Source: an uncultured Steroidobacter sp. (GTDB lineage: Bacteria; Pseudomonadota; Gammaproteobacteria; Steroidobacterales; Steroidobacteraceae). From it: a stretch of DNA of 23,190 bases. The notes below the pieces were generated by a model, which was given only the letters and a program-made list of their open reading frames with translations, had not been told where the DNA came from and did no database searches. Where the stretch lies: NCBI RefSeq assembly GCF_937958065.1, contig NZ_CALFXI010000022.1, positions 1 through 23,190 of the forward strand, written 5' to 3'. Shown here piece after piece: positions 14,120 to 22,515 of the stretch (positions are counted from its first letter, which is position 1; the number at the start of each line of letters is the position of its first letter). The translations under genes were made by a program, and so were the position numbers.

Positions 14120-16714
14120 ATGGCCGAAATCGCTCGCGAAATTCTGCACGTCAACCTAGAAGACGAGATGCGTCAGTCGTATCTCGACTATGCAATGAGC
14201 GTCATCGTCGGGCGCGCTCTGCCCGACGTGCGCGACGGCTTGAAGCCGGTCCATCGCCGCATCCTGTTCGCGATGCATGAGAGCAATAACGTCTACTCCC
14301 GCCCGTATGTGAAGTGCGCGCGCGTGGTCGGTGACGTGCTCGGTAAATATCACCCGCACGGCGACACGTCGGCTTACGACGCGCTGGTGCGCATGGCGCA
14401 GAACTTCTCGATGCGCTACCAGCTGGTCGATGGCCAGGGCAACTTCGGCTCGGTGGACGGCGATCCGCCGGCGGCCTATCGATACACCGAGTGCCGCATG
14501 ACGCAGCTGGCGAGCGAGCTGCTCGCCGACATCGATCGCGAGACCGTCGATTTCGTCGACAACTACGACGGCAAGGAGAAAGAGCCGGTCGTGCTGCCGA
14601 CGCGCGTGCCCAACCTGCTGATCAATGGCTCGGCCGGCATCGCGGTCGGCATGGCCACCAACATTCCGCCGCACAACCTGGGCGAAGTGGTCAGCGCCTG
14701 CATCGCGCTCATCGACGATCCGAACATCACCATCGCGACCCTGATGCAGCACATTCCGGGCCCGGATTTCCCGACCGCCGGCATCATCAACGGCGCCGCT
14801 GAAATCGCCTCGGCCTATCTGACCGGCCGCGGCCGCGTGTACGTGCGCGCCAAGACCGATATCGAGGAAGACGAGAAGGGCCGGCAGGCCATCATCATCA
14901 CCGAGCTGCCGTACCAGGTGAACAAGGCGCGGCTGCTCGAGCGCATCGCCGAGCTGGTGCGCGAAAAGGTCATCGACGGCATCGCCTCCGATGGCTTGCG
15001 CGACGAGTCCGACAAGGACGGCATGCGCGTGGTCATCGAGCTCAAGCGCGGCGAAGTCGCGGACGTGGTGCTGAACAAGCTGTTCAAGCACACGCCGATG
15101 GAAACGGTGTTCGGCATGAACATGGTCGCCTTGCAGGACGGCCAGCCGAAGCTGTTCAACCTGAAGGAGATGCTCGAAGCGTTCGTGCGTCATCGCCGTG
15201 AAGTGGTCACCCGCCGCACGGTGTTCGACCTGCGCAAGGCGCGCGAGCGTGCTCACATCCTGGAAGGCCAGGCGGTCGCGCTGGCCAACATCGATGAAGT
15301 GATCGCTCTGATCAAGGCGTCGCCGACGCCGGCCGAGGCGAAAGTCGCGTTGATGGGGCGGGTGTGGACGTCGGGCGCCGTGCCGGCGATGCTGGCGCGC
15401 GCCGGAGATATCGTGTCCCGACCGGACGGCCTGTCGCTGGAGTTCGGCCTCGTCGAGGGCGGCTATCGTCTCTCCGATGTCCAGGCCCAGGCCATTCTGG
15501 ACATGCGCCTGAACCGCCTGACCGGGCTGGAGCAGGACAAGATCATCGCCGAGTTCCAGGAGCTGCTGGCCCAGATCGCCGATCTGAGCGACATCCTGGC
15601 GCGGCCCGAGCGGCTGCTGCAGGTGATCCGCGCCGAGCTCGAGGAAGTCAAAGCCAAGTACGCCGATCCGCGTCGCACGCAGATCAATTTCGATCATTCC
15701 GATCTCACCATCGAAGACCTGATCGAGCAGCAGGACGTGGTGGTGACGCTGTCGCACGGTGGTTATGCGAAGTCGCAGCCGGTCACCGATTATCAAGCGC
15801 AGCGTCGCGGCGGGCGCGGCAAGTCCGCCACCGCGATGAAGGACGAAGACTTCGTCGACAAGCTGTTCGTCGCCAATACGCACGACACGCTGCTGTGCTT
15901 CTCCAGCACCGGCAAGATGTATTGGCTGAAGGTCTATCAGCTGCCGCAGGCGAGCCGTGGCTCGCGCGGCAAGCCGATCGTGAACCTGCTGCCGCTGCAG
16001 GAAGGCGAGCGCATCAACGCCGTGCTGCCGATCCACGAATTCGAGCCGAACAAGTTCGTGTTCATGGTGACCGCGGCGGGTACGGTGAAGAAGACCTCGC
16101 TGGAAGCGTTCTCGCGGCCGCGCCAGGCCGGCATCATCGCCATCGAGCTGGAGCAGGGCGACCGCCTGGTCGGCGTCGATATCACCGACGGCACCAGGCA
16201 GATCATTCTGTGCTCGAGCGGCGGCAAGGCCATCCGCTTCGACGAGAACGACGTGCGACCGATGGGCCGCACGGCCGCCGGCGTGCGCGGCATTCGCCTG
16301 CCGGAAGGCGAGGAGGTCATTTCCCTGATCATCGTCGATGAGCAGGGCATGGTGCTGACCGCGTCCGAAAACGGCTATGGCAAACGGACCCCGATCGAGG
16401 ACTTCCCCATCCATGGCCGCGGCGGCCAGGGCGTGATCGCATTGCAAATCAGCGAGCGAAATGGTCGGATGGTCGGTGCGCTGCTGGTGCAGCCGGAAGA
16501 CGAGATCATGCTGATCAGCTCCGGCGGCACGCTGGTGCGCACGCAGGTCAACGAGGTGTCGGTCCAGGGCCGCAACACCCAGGGTGTGCGTCTGATCCGG
16601 GTCGATGAAGGCGATCGCCTGGTCGGCCTGGAGCGCATCGTCAGCGACGGCGCTGGCGAGAATGGCGCCGAGGTCGGCGAAGGCGACGAGGGCGGCGGTG
16701 CCGCTCCAGAGTAA
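14120..16714 (+). CDS. gyrA: DNA gyrase subunit A
   Basis: 864 residues. GyrA forms the breakage-reunion half of gyrase, which introduces negative supercoils with GyrB. Start ATG 14120 gives MAEIAREILHVNLEDEMRQS, and numbering then matches E. coli: QRDR HPHGDTSAYDALV with Thr83 and Asp87, active-site Tyr122 in AYRYTE. The C-terminal beta-pinwheel carries the GyrA box as QRRGGRG, needed for DNA wrapping, and ends in a short acidic Gly/Glu tail (GENGAEVGEGDEGGG). Thr83 is also the wild-type residue in some gammaproteobacteria and is not a resistance change in itself. Divergent from the mtaD-like gene; serC follows after 20 bases. Confidence 0.98.
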   Translation: MAEIAREILHVNLEDEMRQSYLDYAMSVIVGRALPDVRDGLKPVHRRILFAMHESNNVYSRPYVKCARVVGDVLGKYHPHGDTSAYDALVRMAQNFSMRYQLVDGQGNFGSVDGDPPAAYRYTECRMTQLASELLADIDRETVDFVDNYDGKEKEPVVLPTRVPNLLINGSAGIAVGMATNIPPHNLGEVVSACIALIDDPNITIATLMQHIPGPDFPTAGIINGAAEIASAYLTGRGRVYVRAKTDIEEDEKGRQAIIITELPYQVNKARLLERIAELVREKVIDGIASDGLRDESDKDGMRVVIELKRGEVADVVLNKLFKHTPMETVFGMNMVALQDGQPKLFNLKEMLEAFVRHRREVVTRRTVFDLRKARERAHILEGQAVALANIDEVIALIKASPTPAEAKVALMGRVWTSGAVPAMLARAGDIVSRPDGLSLEFGLVEGGYRLSDVQAQAILDMRLNRLTGLEQDKIIAEFQELLAQIADLSDILARPERLLQVIRAELEEVKAKYADPRRTQINFDHSDLTIEDLIEQQDVVVTLSHGGYAKSQPVTDYQAQRRGGRGKSATAMKDEDFVDKLFVANTHDTLLCFSSTGKMYWLKVYQLPQASRGSRGKPIVNLLPLQEGERINAVLPIHEFEPNKFVFMVTAAGTVKKTSLEAFSRPRQAGIIAIELEQGDRLVGVDITDGTRQIILCSSGGKAIRFDENDVRPMGRTAAGVRGIRLPEGEEVISLIIVDEQGMVLTASENGYGKRTPIEDFPIHGRGGQGVIALQISERNGRMVGALLVQPEDEIMLISSGGTLVRTQVNEVSVQGRNTQGVRLIRVDEGDRLVGLERIVSDGAGENGAEVGEGDEGGGAAPE

Positions 16715-16734
16715 CAACGGACATTACAGGTCAC

Positions 16735-17814
16735 ATGCGCGTCTATAACTTCAGTCCCGGTCCGGCGGTATTGCCACAGGAAGTACTCGAGCAGGCGCGC
16801 GAGGAATTGCTCGACTGGCGTGGCACCGGCATGTCGGTCATGGAGATGAGCCATCGCGGCAAGGCGTTCATCTCCATCGCGGAGCAGGCGGAAGCCGATC
16901 TGCGCGAGCTGCTGGCGGTGCCGAAGAGCTACAAGGTGCTGTTCCTGCAGGGCGGCGCCATGGGTCAGTTCGCCGGCGTCCCGATGAATCTGAGCAAGCC
17001 GGGCGATACGGTCGATTACGTGAACACCGGCGCCTGGTCGAAGAAGGCGATCGGCGAGGCCAAGCAGTACGCCAAGGTGAATGTCGCCGCGGATGCGGGC
17101 GAGCCGTACACCTCGATTCCGCTGCTGTCGAACTGGAAGGTGAGCGAGAACGCCGCCTATCTGCACTACACGCCGAACGAGACCATCGGCGGTGTCGAAT
17201 TTCATTTCGTGCCCGAGCTGAAGAGCGGCACGCCCCTGGTCGCGGACATGTCCTCGACCTTGTTGTCGCGGCCGATCGATGTCTCCAAGTTCGGCGTGAT
17301 CTACGGCGGCGCGCAGAAGAACGTCGGTCCGGCGGGCCTCACGCTGGTCATCGTGCGAGAAGACCTGCTCGGTCGTGCGCGTCCCGGCACGCCGGCATTC
17401 ATGGACTACGGCGCCATGGCGAAGGAAGGCTCGATGCTGAACACGCCGCCGACTTACGCCTGGTACATGGCGGGCCTGGTGTTCCAGTGGCTGAAGCGGC
17501 AGGGCGGTCTGAAGACCATGGGCGAGATCAACCGGCGCAAGGCGGAGCTGCTGTACGCGGCCATCGACGAGTCGTCGTTCTATAAGAATCCGGTGGCGCA
17601 CGATGCGCGCTCGTGGATGAACATTCCGTTCACCCTGGCGCGGCCGGAACTGGACAAGACTTTCATCGCCGAGGCCAGGGAGGCCGGGCTGGTGACGTTG
17701 GAAGGCCATCGCTCGGTCGGTGGCATGCGCGCCAGCATCTACAACGCCATGCCGCTGGCTGGTGTGGAGGCGCTCGTGAGCTTCATGAAGGAGTTCGAGC
17801 GCAAGCACGCCTGA
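16735..17814 (+). CDS. serC: Phosphoserine aminotransferase SerC
   Basis: 359 residues, full length. Converts 3-phosphohydroxypyruvate to phosphoserine (and the equivalent pyridoxal pathway step) using PLP and glutamate. The start YNFSPGPAVLP is family-typical, as are SHRGKAF, LQGGAMGQFA and Lys195 in YGGAQKNVGPAG, which forms the Schiff base. A short AGG lies four bases before the ATG. It is co-oriented with gyrA, as in many gammaproteobacteria. The next gene encodes the enzyme for the preceding pathway step, so serine synthesis is grouped here. Confidence 0.97.
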   Translation: MRVYNFSPGPAVLPQEVLEQAREELLDWRGTGMSVMEMSHRGKAFISIAEQAEADLRELLAVPKSYKVLFLQGGAMGQFAGVPMNLSKPGDTVDYVNTGAWSKKAIGEAKQYAKVNVAADAGEPYTSIPLLSNWKVSENAAYLHYTPNETIGGVEFHFVPELKSGTPLVADMSSTLLSRPIDVSKFGVIYGGAQKNVGPAGLTLVIVREDLLGRARPGTPAFMDYGAMAKEGSMLNTPPTYAWYMAGLVFQWLKRQGGLKTMGEINRRKAELLYAAIDESSFYKNPVAHDARSWMNIPFTLARPELDKTFIAEAREAGLVTLEGHRSVGGMRASIYNAMPLAGVEALVSFMKEFERKHA

Positions 17815-17819
17815 TCGAG

Positions 17820-17843
17820 AGCTGCCGCGCAACGGCGGCAGCT
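17820..17843 (+). terminator. Hairpin between serC and the serA-type gene (weak terminator or attenuator)
   Basis: AGCTGCCGC (17820-17828) and GCGGCAGCT (17835-17843) form a perfect 9-base stem with a 6-base loop, six bases after the serC stop. It is followed by TTGCTTTGCTCT rather than a clean T run, so termination would be partial. It could trim the level of the downstream dehydrogenase, or protect serC mRNA. Confidence 0.6.
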
Positions 17844-17890
17844 TGCTTTGCTCTGATGATGTCCGCGGCGTCGAGAGGATGGTTGCGCTT

Positions 17891-19057
17891 ATGTTCAGAG
17901 TTTTGACGCTCAACAACATTTCGGTTCGCGGCCTGGAACGACTGCCGCGCGACCGATATGAAGTCGCCTCGGCGCTGAGCGATCCGCACGCCGTGCTGGT
18001 GCGCTCGGCGGACATGCACTCCATCGAGATTCCCGCCAGCGTCATCGCGGTCGGTCGAGCGGGCGCTGGCACCAACAATATTCCGGTGTCGCGTCTGTCG
18101 GCCCGTGGCATTCCTGTTTTCAACGCGCCCGGCGCGAACGCCAACGCCGTGAAAGAACTGGTCATCGCCGGTTTGTTTCTTGCGGCTCGTAACATCTGCC
18201 AGGCGTGGGACTACGCTCGCCAGCTCAAAGGCAGCGACGCAGAGCTGGATGTCGCGGTCGAGCAGGGCAAGAAGAAATTCGTCGGCTATGAGCTGCCGAG
18301 TCGCACGCTCGGCGTGATCGGGCTCGGCGCGGTCGGCGTCGAAGTGGCGAACGCGGCGCATCTGCTCGGCATGCGCGTGCTGGGCTTCGATCCTCAGATT
18401 ACCGTGCAGCGTGCGTGGCAATTGTCCTCTGGCGTGCAGCAGGCGTTGTCGCTGGATGATCTGTTCTCACGTTGCGACATGGTGACGGTGCACGTGCCGT
18501 TGATGGAAGGGACCCGCGGGTTCGTGAACGCCGCCCGCATTCGGCTGCTGAAGGACAACGGCGTCGTGCTCAACTTCTCGCGAGCCGGCATCGTCGATGA
18601 AAAGTCCATTCTGGAGGCGCTCGACAGCGGCAAGCTCGGCGCTTACATCTGTGACTTCCCGACCAATGCCGTGAAGAATCATCCCAAGGTCGTGGCCTTG
18701 CCGCACCTGGGCGCCTCGACCGGCGAAGCCGAGGAAAACTGCGCCATCATGGTGGCCGATACGCTCAAGGACTTCCTCGAGAACGGCAACGTGCGCCATT
18801 CGGTCAACTTTCCGGAGGCGGTCCTGCCGCGCACCGCGAACTCGACCCGGCTCTCGATTGCCAACGAGAACGTACCGAACATGGTCGGACAGATCTCCAC
18901 CGCACTGGCCAATGCCAGGCTCAATATCGCCGACCTGCTCAACAAATCGCGCGGCGAGCTGGCTTATACATTGATCGATGTGGACGGCCAGGTGCCAGCC
19001 GGGGTGCTGGAGCAGCTGCGCAAGATCGCGGGTGTATTGAACGTGCGTGCGTTGTGA
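17891..19057 (+). CDS. serA: D-3-phosphoglycerate dehydrogenase (SerA type, short form with ACT domain)
   Basis: 388 residues. Catalyses the NAD-dependent first step of serine synthesis, feeding SerC. It shows an N-terminal substrate domain, the NAD site GVIGLGAVGVEVANAAHLLG (about 141-160), catalytic Arg231 in NFSRAGIVDE and His272 in LPHLGASTGEAEEN, then SVNFPEAVLPR and a C-terminal ACT domain (about 318-388), probably serine-sensing. The Glu that pairs with the catalytic His in E. coli SerA (in DVFPTEP) is not present: DFPTNA occurs there. Related short PGDHs also have a DFP segment, so this is likely a subfamily trait. Start at ATG 17891 is preferred (GGATGG about eight bases upstream); ATG 17879 is an alternative. 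Many gammaproteobacteria have pheA directly after serC, so this gene is an insertion in the usual order. Confidence 0.9.
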   Translation: MFRVLTLNNISVRGLERLPRDRYEVASALSDPHAVLVRSADMHSIEIPASVIAVGRAGAGTNNIPVSRLSARGIPVFNAPGANANAVKELVIAGLFLAARNICQAWDYARQLKGSDAELDVAVEQGKKKFVGYELPSRTLGVIGLGAVGVEVANAAHLLGMRVLGFDPQITVQRAWQLSSGVQQALSLDDLFSRCDMVTVHVPLMEGTRGFVNAARIRLLKDNGVVLNFSRAGIVDEKSILEALDSGKLGAYICDFPTNAVKNHPKVVALPHLGASTGEAEENCAIMVADTLKDFLENGNVRHSVNFPEAVLPRTANSTRLSIANENVPNMVGQISTALANARLNIADLLNKSRGELAYTLIDVDGQVPAGVLEQLRKIAGVLNVRAL

Positions 19058-19120
19058 CCGTCCACGCTGGCAGAATGCCGGGCTGAAACATCCTCAGCCC
19101 TCCAGCCACGACTGTTGCAA

Positions 19121-20284
19121 ATGAAGCGCACCTCCAAGTCCAGCCCGGGCAAGGCCGCCGCCAGAAAAGCGGCGGGCAAGCACGCTCCGGTGTCGGCGTC
19201 GCCCGAGCTGAGCTCGATCCGCGAACAAATCGATGACATCGATCGGCGCATTCATGAGCTGTTGAACGAGCGTGCCCGCTTCGCGCAGCGCGTGGGCGAG
19301 TCCAAGCGGGGCGAGGGGCTGAGCACGGCGGACTTTTACAAGCCCGAGCGCGAAGCGCAGGTGCTACGCACCGCGATCGAGCGCAATAAAGGGCCGCTGC
19401 GGAACGAAGAGATCGTGCGGCTGTTCCGCGAGATCATGTCCGCATGTCTGGCGCAGCAGGAGCCGCTGAAGATCGCGTTTCTCGGGCCGGAAGGCACCTT
19501 CTCGCAGCAGGCCGTGCTGAAACATTTCGGTCATTCGGTGCGCGCGCTGCCGCTGCCGGCGATCAGCGAAGTGTTCGAGGAAGTGCAGGCCGGACATGCC
19601 GACTTCGGCGTCGTGCCCATCGAGAATTCCACCGAGGGCACGGTCAATCACACGCTGGATATGTTTCTGAATTCGCCGCTGAAGATCTGCGGCGAGATCG
19701 AGCTGCGCATCCGTCAGCATCTGATGGGTCGCATGAAGGGGCTGCAGAAGATCCTGCGTGTTTGCTCGCACCCGCAGTCGCTGGCGCAGTGTCGCCAATG
19801 GCTGGACGAGCACCTTCCAAACATCGAGCGTATTCCCGTCAGCAGCAATGCCGAGGCCGCGCGCCGCGCACGTGACGAGGACGGCACGGCCGCGATTGCC
19901 GGGGAAGCCGCCGCGGAGGTTTATAACCTCGGCGTGATCGTGCCGGAAATCGAGGACACGGCCGACAACACCACGCGCTTCCTGGTGATCGGCCGTAAAC
20001 TGTTCAGTGCCAGCGGCCAGGACAAAACGACCTTGCTGGTCTCCGCCGGCGATACGCAATCGCCGGGCGCGCTGCATCGCCTGCTGGGGCCGTTGGCCGC
20101 CAACAACATCACCATGACCCGCATCGAGTCCCGGCCGTCGCGCAAGCGTAAATGGGATTATGTGTTCTTCATCGACGTGATCGGCCATGCCGAGCAGCCG
20201 CCGTTGTCCACGGCGCTGGAAGAGCTGAGGCAGGCGTCGACCCTGTTTCGCGTGCTCGGCTCGTACCCGGCCGCGGTGCTGTAA
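19121..20284 (+). CDS. pheA: Bifunctional chorismate mutase / prephenate dehydratase PheA
   Basis: 387 residues. Residues about 30-112 are an AroQ chorismate mutase (LSSIREQIDDIDRRIHELLNE, RVGESK), about 116-292 prephenate dehydratase (IAFLGPEGTFSQQA, VPIENSTEGTVNHTLD, and the catalytic NTTRF at 283-287), and about 302-387 an ACT domain with GALHRLL and ESRPSR, which binds phenylalanine for feedback inhibition. The first 28 residues are a basic Lys/Ala-rich extension absent from E. coli PheA. Start ATG 19121 was preferred over TTG 19115. There is no clear Shine-Dalgarno; a 7-base hairpin (19080-19100) lies in the leader. No His/Phe-rich leader peptide was seen. Confidence 0.95.
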   Translation: MKRTSKSSPGKAAARKAAGKHAPVSASPELSSIREQIDDIDRRIHELLNERARFAQRVGESKRGEGLSTADFYKPEREAQVLRTAIERNKGPLRNEEIVRLFREIMSACLAQQEPLKIAFLGPEGTFSQQAVLKHFGHSVRALPLPAISEVFEEVQAGHADFGVVPIENSTEGTVNHTLDMFLNSPLKICGEIELRIRQHLMGRMKGLQKILRVCSHPQSLAQCRQWLDEHLPNIERIPVSSNAEAARRARDEDGTAAIAGEAAAEVYNLGVIVPEIEDTADNTTRFLVIGRKLFSASGQDKTTLLVSAGDTQSPGALHRLLGPLAANNITMTRIESRPSRKRKWDYVFFIDVIGHAEQPPLSTALEELRQASTLFRVLGSYPAAVL

Positions 20285-20307
20285 CGCCTGAATAAGGGTA
20301 TGCTGGC

Positions 20308-20374
20308 GGGCGGATTTATTCTTCCGCCCCGACGGAACATGGATCTGTCCTCTTTTGGCTGCCCCCGATCCTGA
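20308..20374 (+). promoter_or_regulatory. aroA leader: hairpin and 11-codon upstream reading frame
   Basis: GGGCGGA (20308-20314) and TCCGCCC (20323-20329) can pair. Just after, ATG at 20339 opens MDLSSFGCPRS and stops at TGA 20372-20374, four bases before the aroA ATG. GGAA precedes this ATG by one base only, so its ribosome site is poor, yet aroA itself has none. It might couple translation; with a single Phe codon it is not a classical Phe attenuator leader. Confidence 0.35.
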
Positions 20375-20378
20375 ACAA

Positions 20379-21698
20379 ATGTCGCATTACATAGTCGAGC
20401 CTGTTGCTGGCGTTTCCGGCGCGCTCCGCGTGCCCGGCGATAAGTCCGTTTCGCATCGTTCGCTCATGCTCGGCAGCATCGCCGACGGCGTCACCGAGGT
20501 GAGCGGCTTCCTGGAAAGCGAGGATTGTCTGTCGACCATGAAAGCCATGCGCGCGCTCGGCGTGCGCATCGAGCAGACGGGCCCGCAGTCGGTGCGCGTT
20601 CATGGTGTCGGCATGCGCGGCTTGCAGCCGGCGAATCACGCGCTCGACATGGGCAACTCCGGCACGGCGATGCGCTTGATGACCGGTCTGTTGTCCGGCC
20701 AGTCGTTCGACAGCGAGCTGATCGGCGACTCGTCGCTGATGAAGCGGCCGATGGAGCGCGCGGCGAAGCCGTTGCGTCAGATGGGGGCACGGATCGAGAC
20801 GCTCGACGGCAAGCCCCCGGTGAAGATCAAGGGCGGCCCCTCGTTGCAGGGCATTCGTTATGAGCTGCCCGTCGCGAGCGCACAGGTGAAATCCGCCGTG
20901 CTGCTCGCCGGTTTGTATGCCAACTCGCCGACGACCGTCATCGAGCCGGCGGTCACGCGCGATCATACCGAGCGCATGTTGCTGAGCTTCGGCTGCCAGG
21001 TGGACGCGGCGCATGGCGAAGTTTCGCTGACACCGCCGACGCAGCTGAAAGCCTGCACGCTGGAGGTGCCGGGAGATTTTTCGTCCGCGGCCTTCTTCAT
21101 GGTCGCAGGTTCGATCAATCCCAAGCAGGATGCAGTGCTGACCATCACGGGCGTCGGCATCAATCCGACGCGCACCGGCCTGCTGGACATCCTGGCGCTG
21201 ATGGGCGCGGATCTGCGCGTAGTGAATCATCGCTCTGCCGGCGCCGAGCCGGTGGCGGACATCGAAGTCCGCCCGGCGCAGCTGAAAGGCATTCACGTAC
21301 CCGAACACCTGGTGCCGCTGGCCATCGACGAATTCCCCGTGCTGTTCATCGCCGCGGCCTGCGCGCAGGGCGAGACCATCGTCACCGGCGCGGAAGAATT
21401 GCGAGTGAAGGAGAGCGACCGCATTGCTGTGATGGCGGAAGGGCTGCGAGCCATGGGAGTGCCTTGCGAAGTGCTGCCCGACGGCATCCGCATCCAGGGC
21501 CGCGCCGAGGGTAAAGTGTTCTCCGGCGGGACCGTGGACAGCCATGGCGATCACCGGATCGCGATGTCATTCTCGGTCGCGAGCCTGCGCGCCGCCGCGC
21601 CGATCAAGATCCTGGATGTGGCAAACGTGGCCACCTCGTTCCCGGATTTCCCGGGCACGGCGGGTGCCGCGGGGCTGAATGTCACCGTGCATGACTGA
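20379..21698 (+). CDS. aroA: EPSP synthase AroA, class II type
   Basis: 439 residues. Condenses shikimate-3-phosphate with PEP to make EPSP, the penultimate shikimate-pathway step. Motifs: VPGDKSVSHRSLML with Lys22, LDMGNSGTAMRL, ASAQVKSA, TRDHTE, NPTRTG, IDEFP with Asp317, and RVKESDRIA (344-350). The set GDKS, SAQVK, RDHTE and NPTR is the class II combination; E. coli-type class I enzymes have GSKT and SSQFL instead. Gly95 sits at the position that is Ala100 in the strongly glyphosate-tolerant CP4 enzyme. Start ATG 20379 was chosen; TTG 20355 upstream is less likely. No ribosome site is visible. It overlaps cmk by eight bases. Confidence 0.96.
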   Translation: MSHYIVEPVAGVSGALRVPGDKSVSHRSLMLGSIADGVTEVSGFLESEDCLSTMKAMRALGVRIEQTGPQSVRVHGVGMRGLQPANHALDMGNSGTAMRLMTGLLSGQSFDSELIGDSSLMKRPMERAAKPLRQMGARIETLDGKPPVKIKGGPSLQGIRYELPVASAQVKSAVLLAGLYANSPTTVIEPAVTRDHTERMLLSFGCQVDAAHGEVSLTPPTQLKACTLEVPGDFSSAAFFMVAGSINPKQDAVLTITGVGINPTRTGLLDILALMGADLRVVNHRSAGAEPVADIEVRPAQLKGIHVPEHLVPLAIDEFPVLFIAAACAQGETIVTGAEELRVKESDRIAVMAEGLRAMGVPCEVLPDGIRIQGRAEGKVFSGGTVDSHGDHRIAMSFSVASLRAAAPIKILDVANVATSFPDFPGTAGAAGLNVTVHD

Positions 21699-22377
21699 CA
21701 GCATTCCGATTCTCACCATCGATGGGCCGAGCGGCTCGGGCAAGGGCACGATCGCCCGGCGGGTCGCCGATCAGCTCGGCTGGCACCTGCTCGACAGTGG
21801 GGCGCTGTACCGGCTGGTCGCCCTGGCGGGGCAGCGCAACCAGCTCGCGCCGGACGATCAGGCGGGGCATGAGCGGCTCGCCCAGCACCTGGATGTCAGA
21901 TTCGGCCTCGCTCCGGACGGCGGCGAGCAGATCTGGCTGGCGGGCGAGGAGGTCAGCAAAGCGCTGCGGACCGAGCAGACCGGCGAGGGCGCCTCGCGTG
22001 TCGGCGCCATGCCGGGCGTCCGCACGGCCCTCCTGGAGCGTCAGCGTGCATTCGCACAGCCGCCCGGCCTGGTCGCCGACGGGCGGGACATGGGCACCGT
22101 GGTTTTCCCATCTGCGCGGCTCAAGATATACCTCACGGCGAGCGCCGAAGAGCGGGCCCGCCGGCGTTATAACCAGTTGAAAGACAAGGGACTCGATGCT
22201 AACCTCGCCGCCCTTTCGCTGGACATCGCCGAGCGTGACCGACGCGACGCAAGCCGCCCGATCGCCCCGCTAAAGCCCGCGGATGACGCGCTGATCGTGG
22301 ACTCCACCTCGATGACGATTGACGCCGTCCTGGCCAGAGTTCTGGAGCTGGCCGCCGCGCGCTTCGGGCGCGGTTGA
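21691..22377 (+). CDS. cmk: Cytidylate kinase
   Basis: 228 residues, as E. coli Cmk (227). Phosphorylates CMP and dCMP with ATP. The P-loop is DGPSGSGKGT (about 11-20), followed by LDSGALYRL (NMP-binding), VVADGRDMGTVVFPSA-type Asp/Arg segment (LVADGRDMGTVVFP), and the lid-like EERARRRYNQLKDKG. The ATG at 21691 lies inside the last codons of aroA; ATG 21679 is an alternative start with four more residues (the first is less like the family). The aroA-cmk-rpsA order is conserved in gammaproteobacteria. Confidence 0.96.
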   Translation: MTDSIPILTIDGPSGSGKGTIARRVADQLGWHLLDSGALYRLVALAGQRNQLAPDDQAGHERLAQHLDVRFGLAPDGGEQIWLAGEEVSKALRTEQTGEGASRVGAMPGVRTALLERQRAFAQPPGLVADGRDMGTVVFPSARLKIYLTASAEERARRRYNQLKDKGLDANLAALSLDIAERDRRDASRPIAPLKPADDALIVDSTSMTIDAVLARVLELAAARFGRG

Positions 22378-22515
22378 TACTCAGCCGAAAGAAGAAGGGT
22401 TCGAGTGATTTCGTTGGTGCCGCGCCGGATGCGTGGCTTGATGCAATAACCCCTGATCGGAGCGGATGCCGACAGGACAAACACACGCGGGCCCGACGTG
22501 GCCCTGGAAATACTC

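Noticed and set aside
14120..14400. Thr83 of GyrA as a quinolone-resistance mutation
   Set aside because: Thr at 83 is the natural residue in several gammaproteobacteria (for example Pseudomonas), so it is not evidence of acquired resistance.
14156..16717. 853-codon open frame on the minus strand opposite gyrA
   Set aside because: Shadow of GC-rich codon bias; composition is His/Asp/Arg/Leu-rich with no recognisable motif, whereas gyrA is intact on the other strand.
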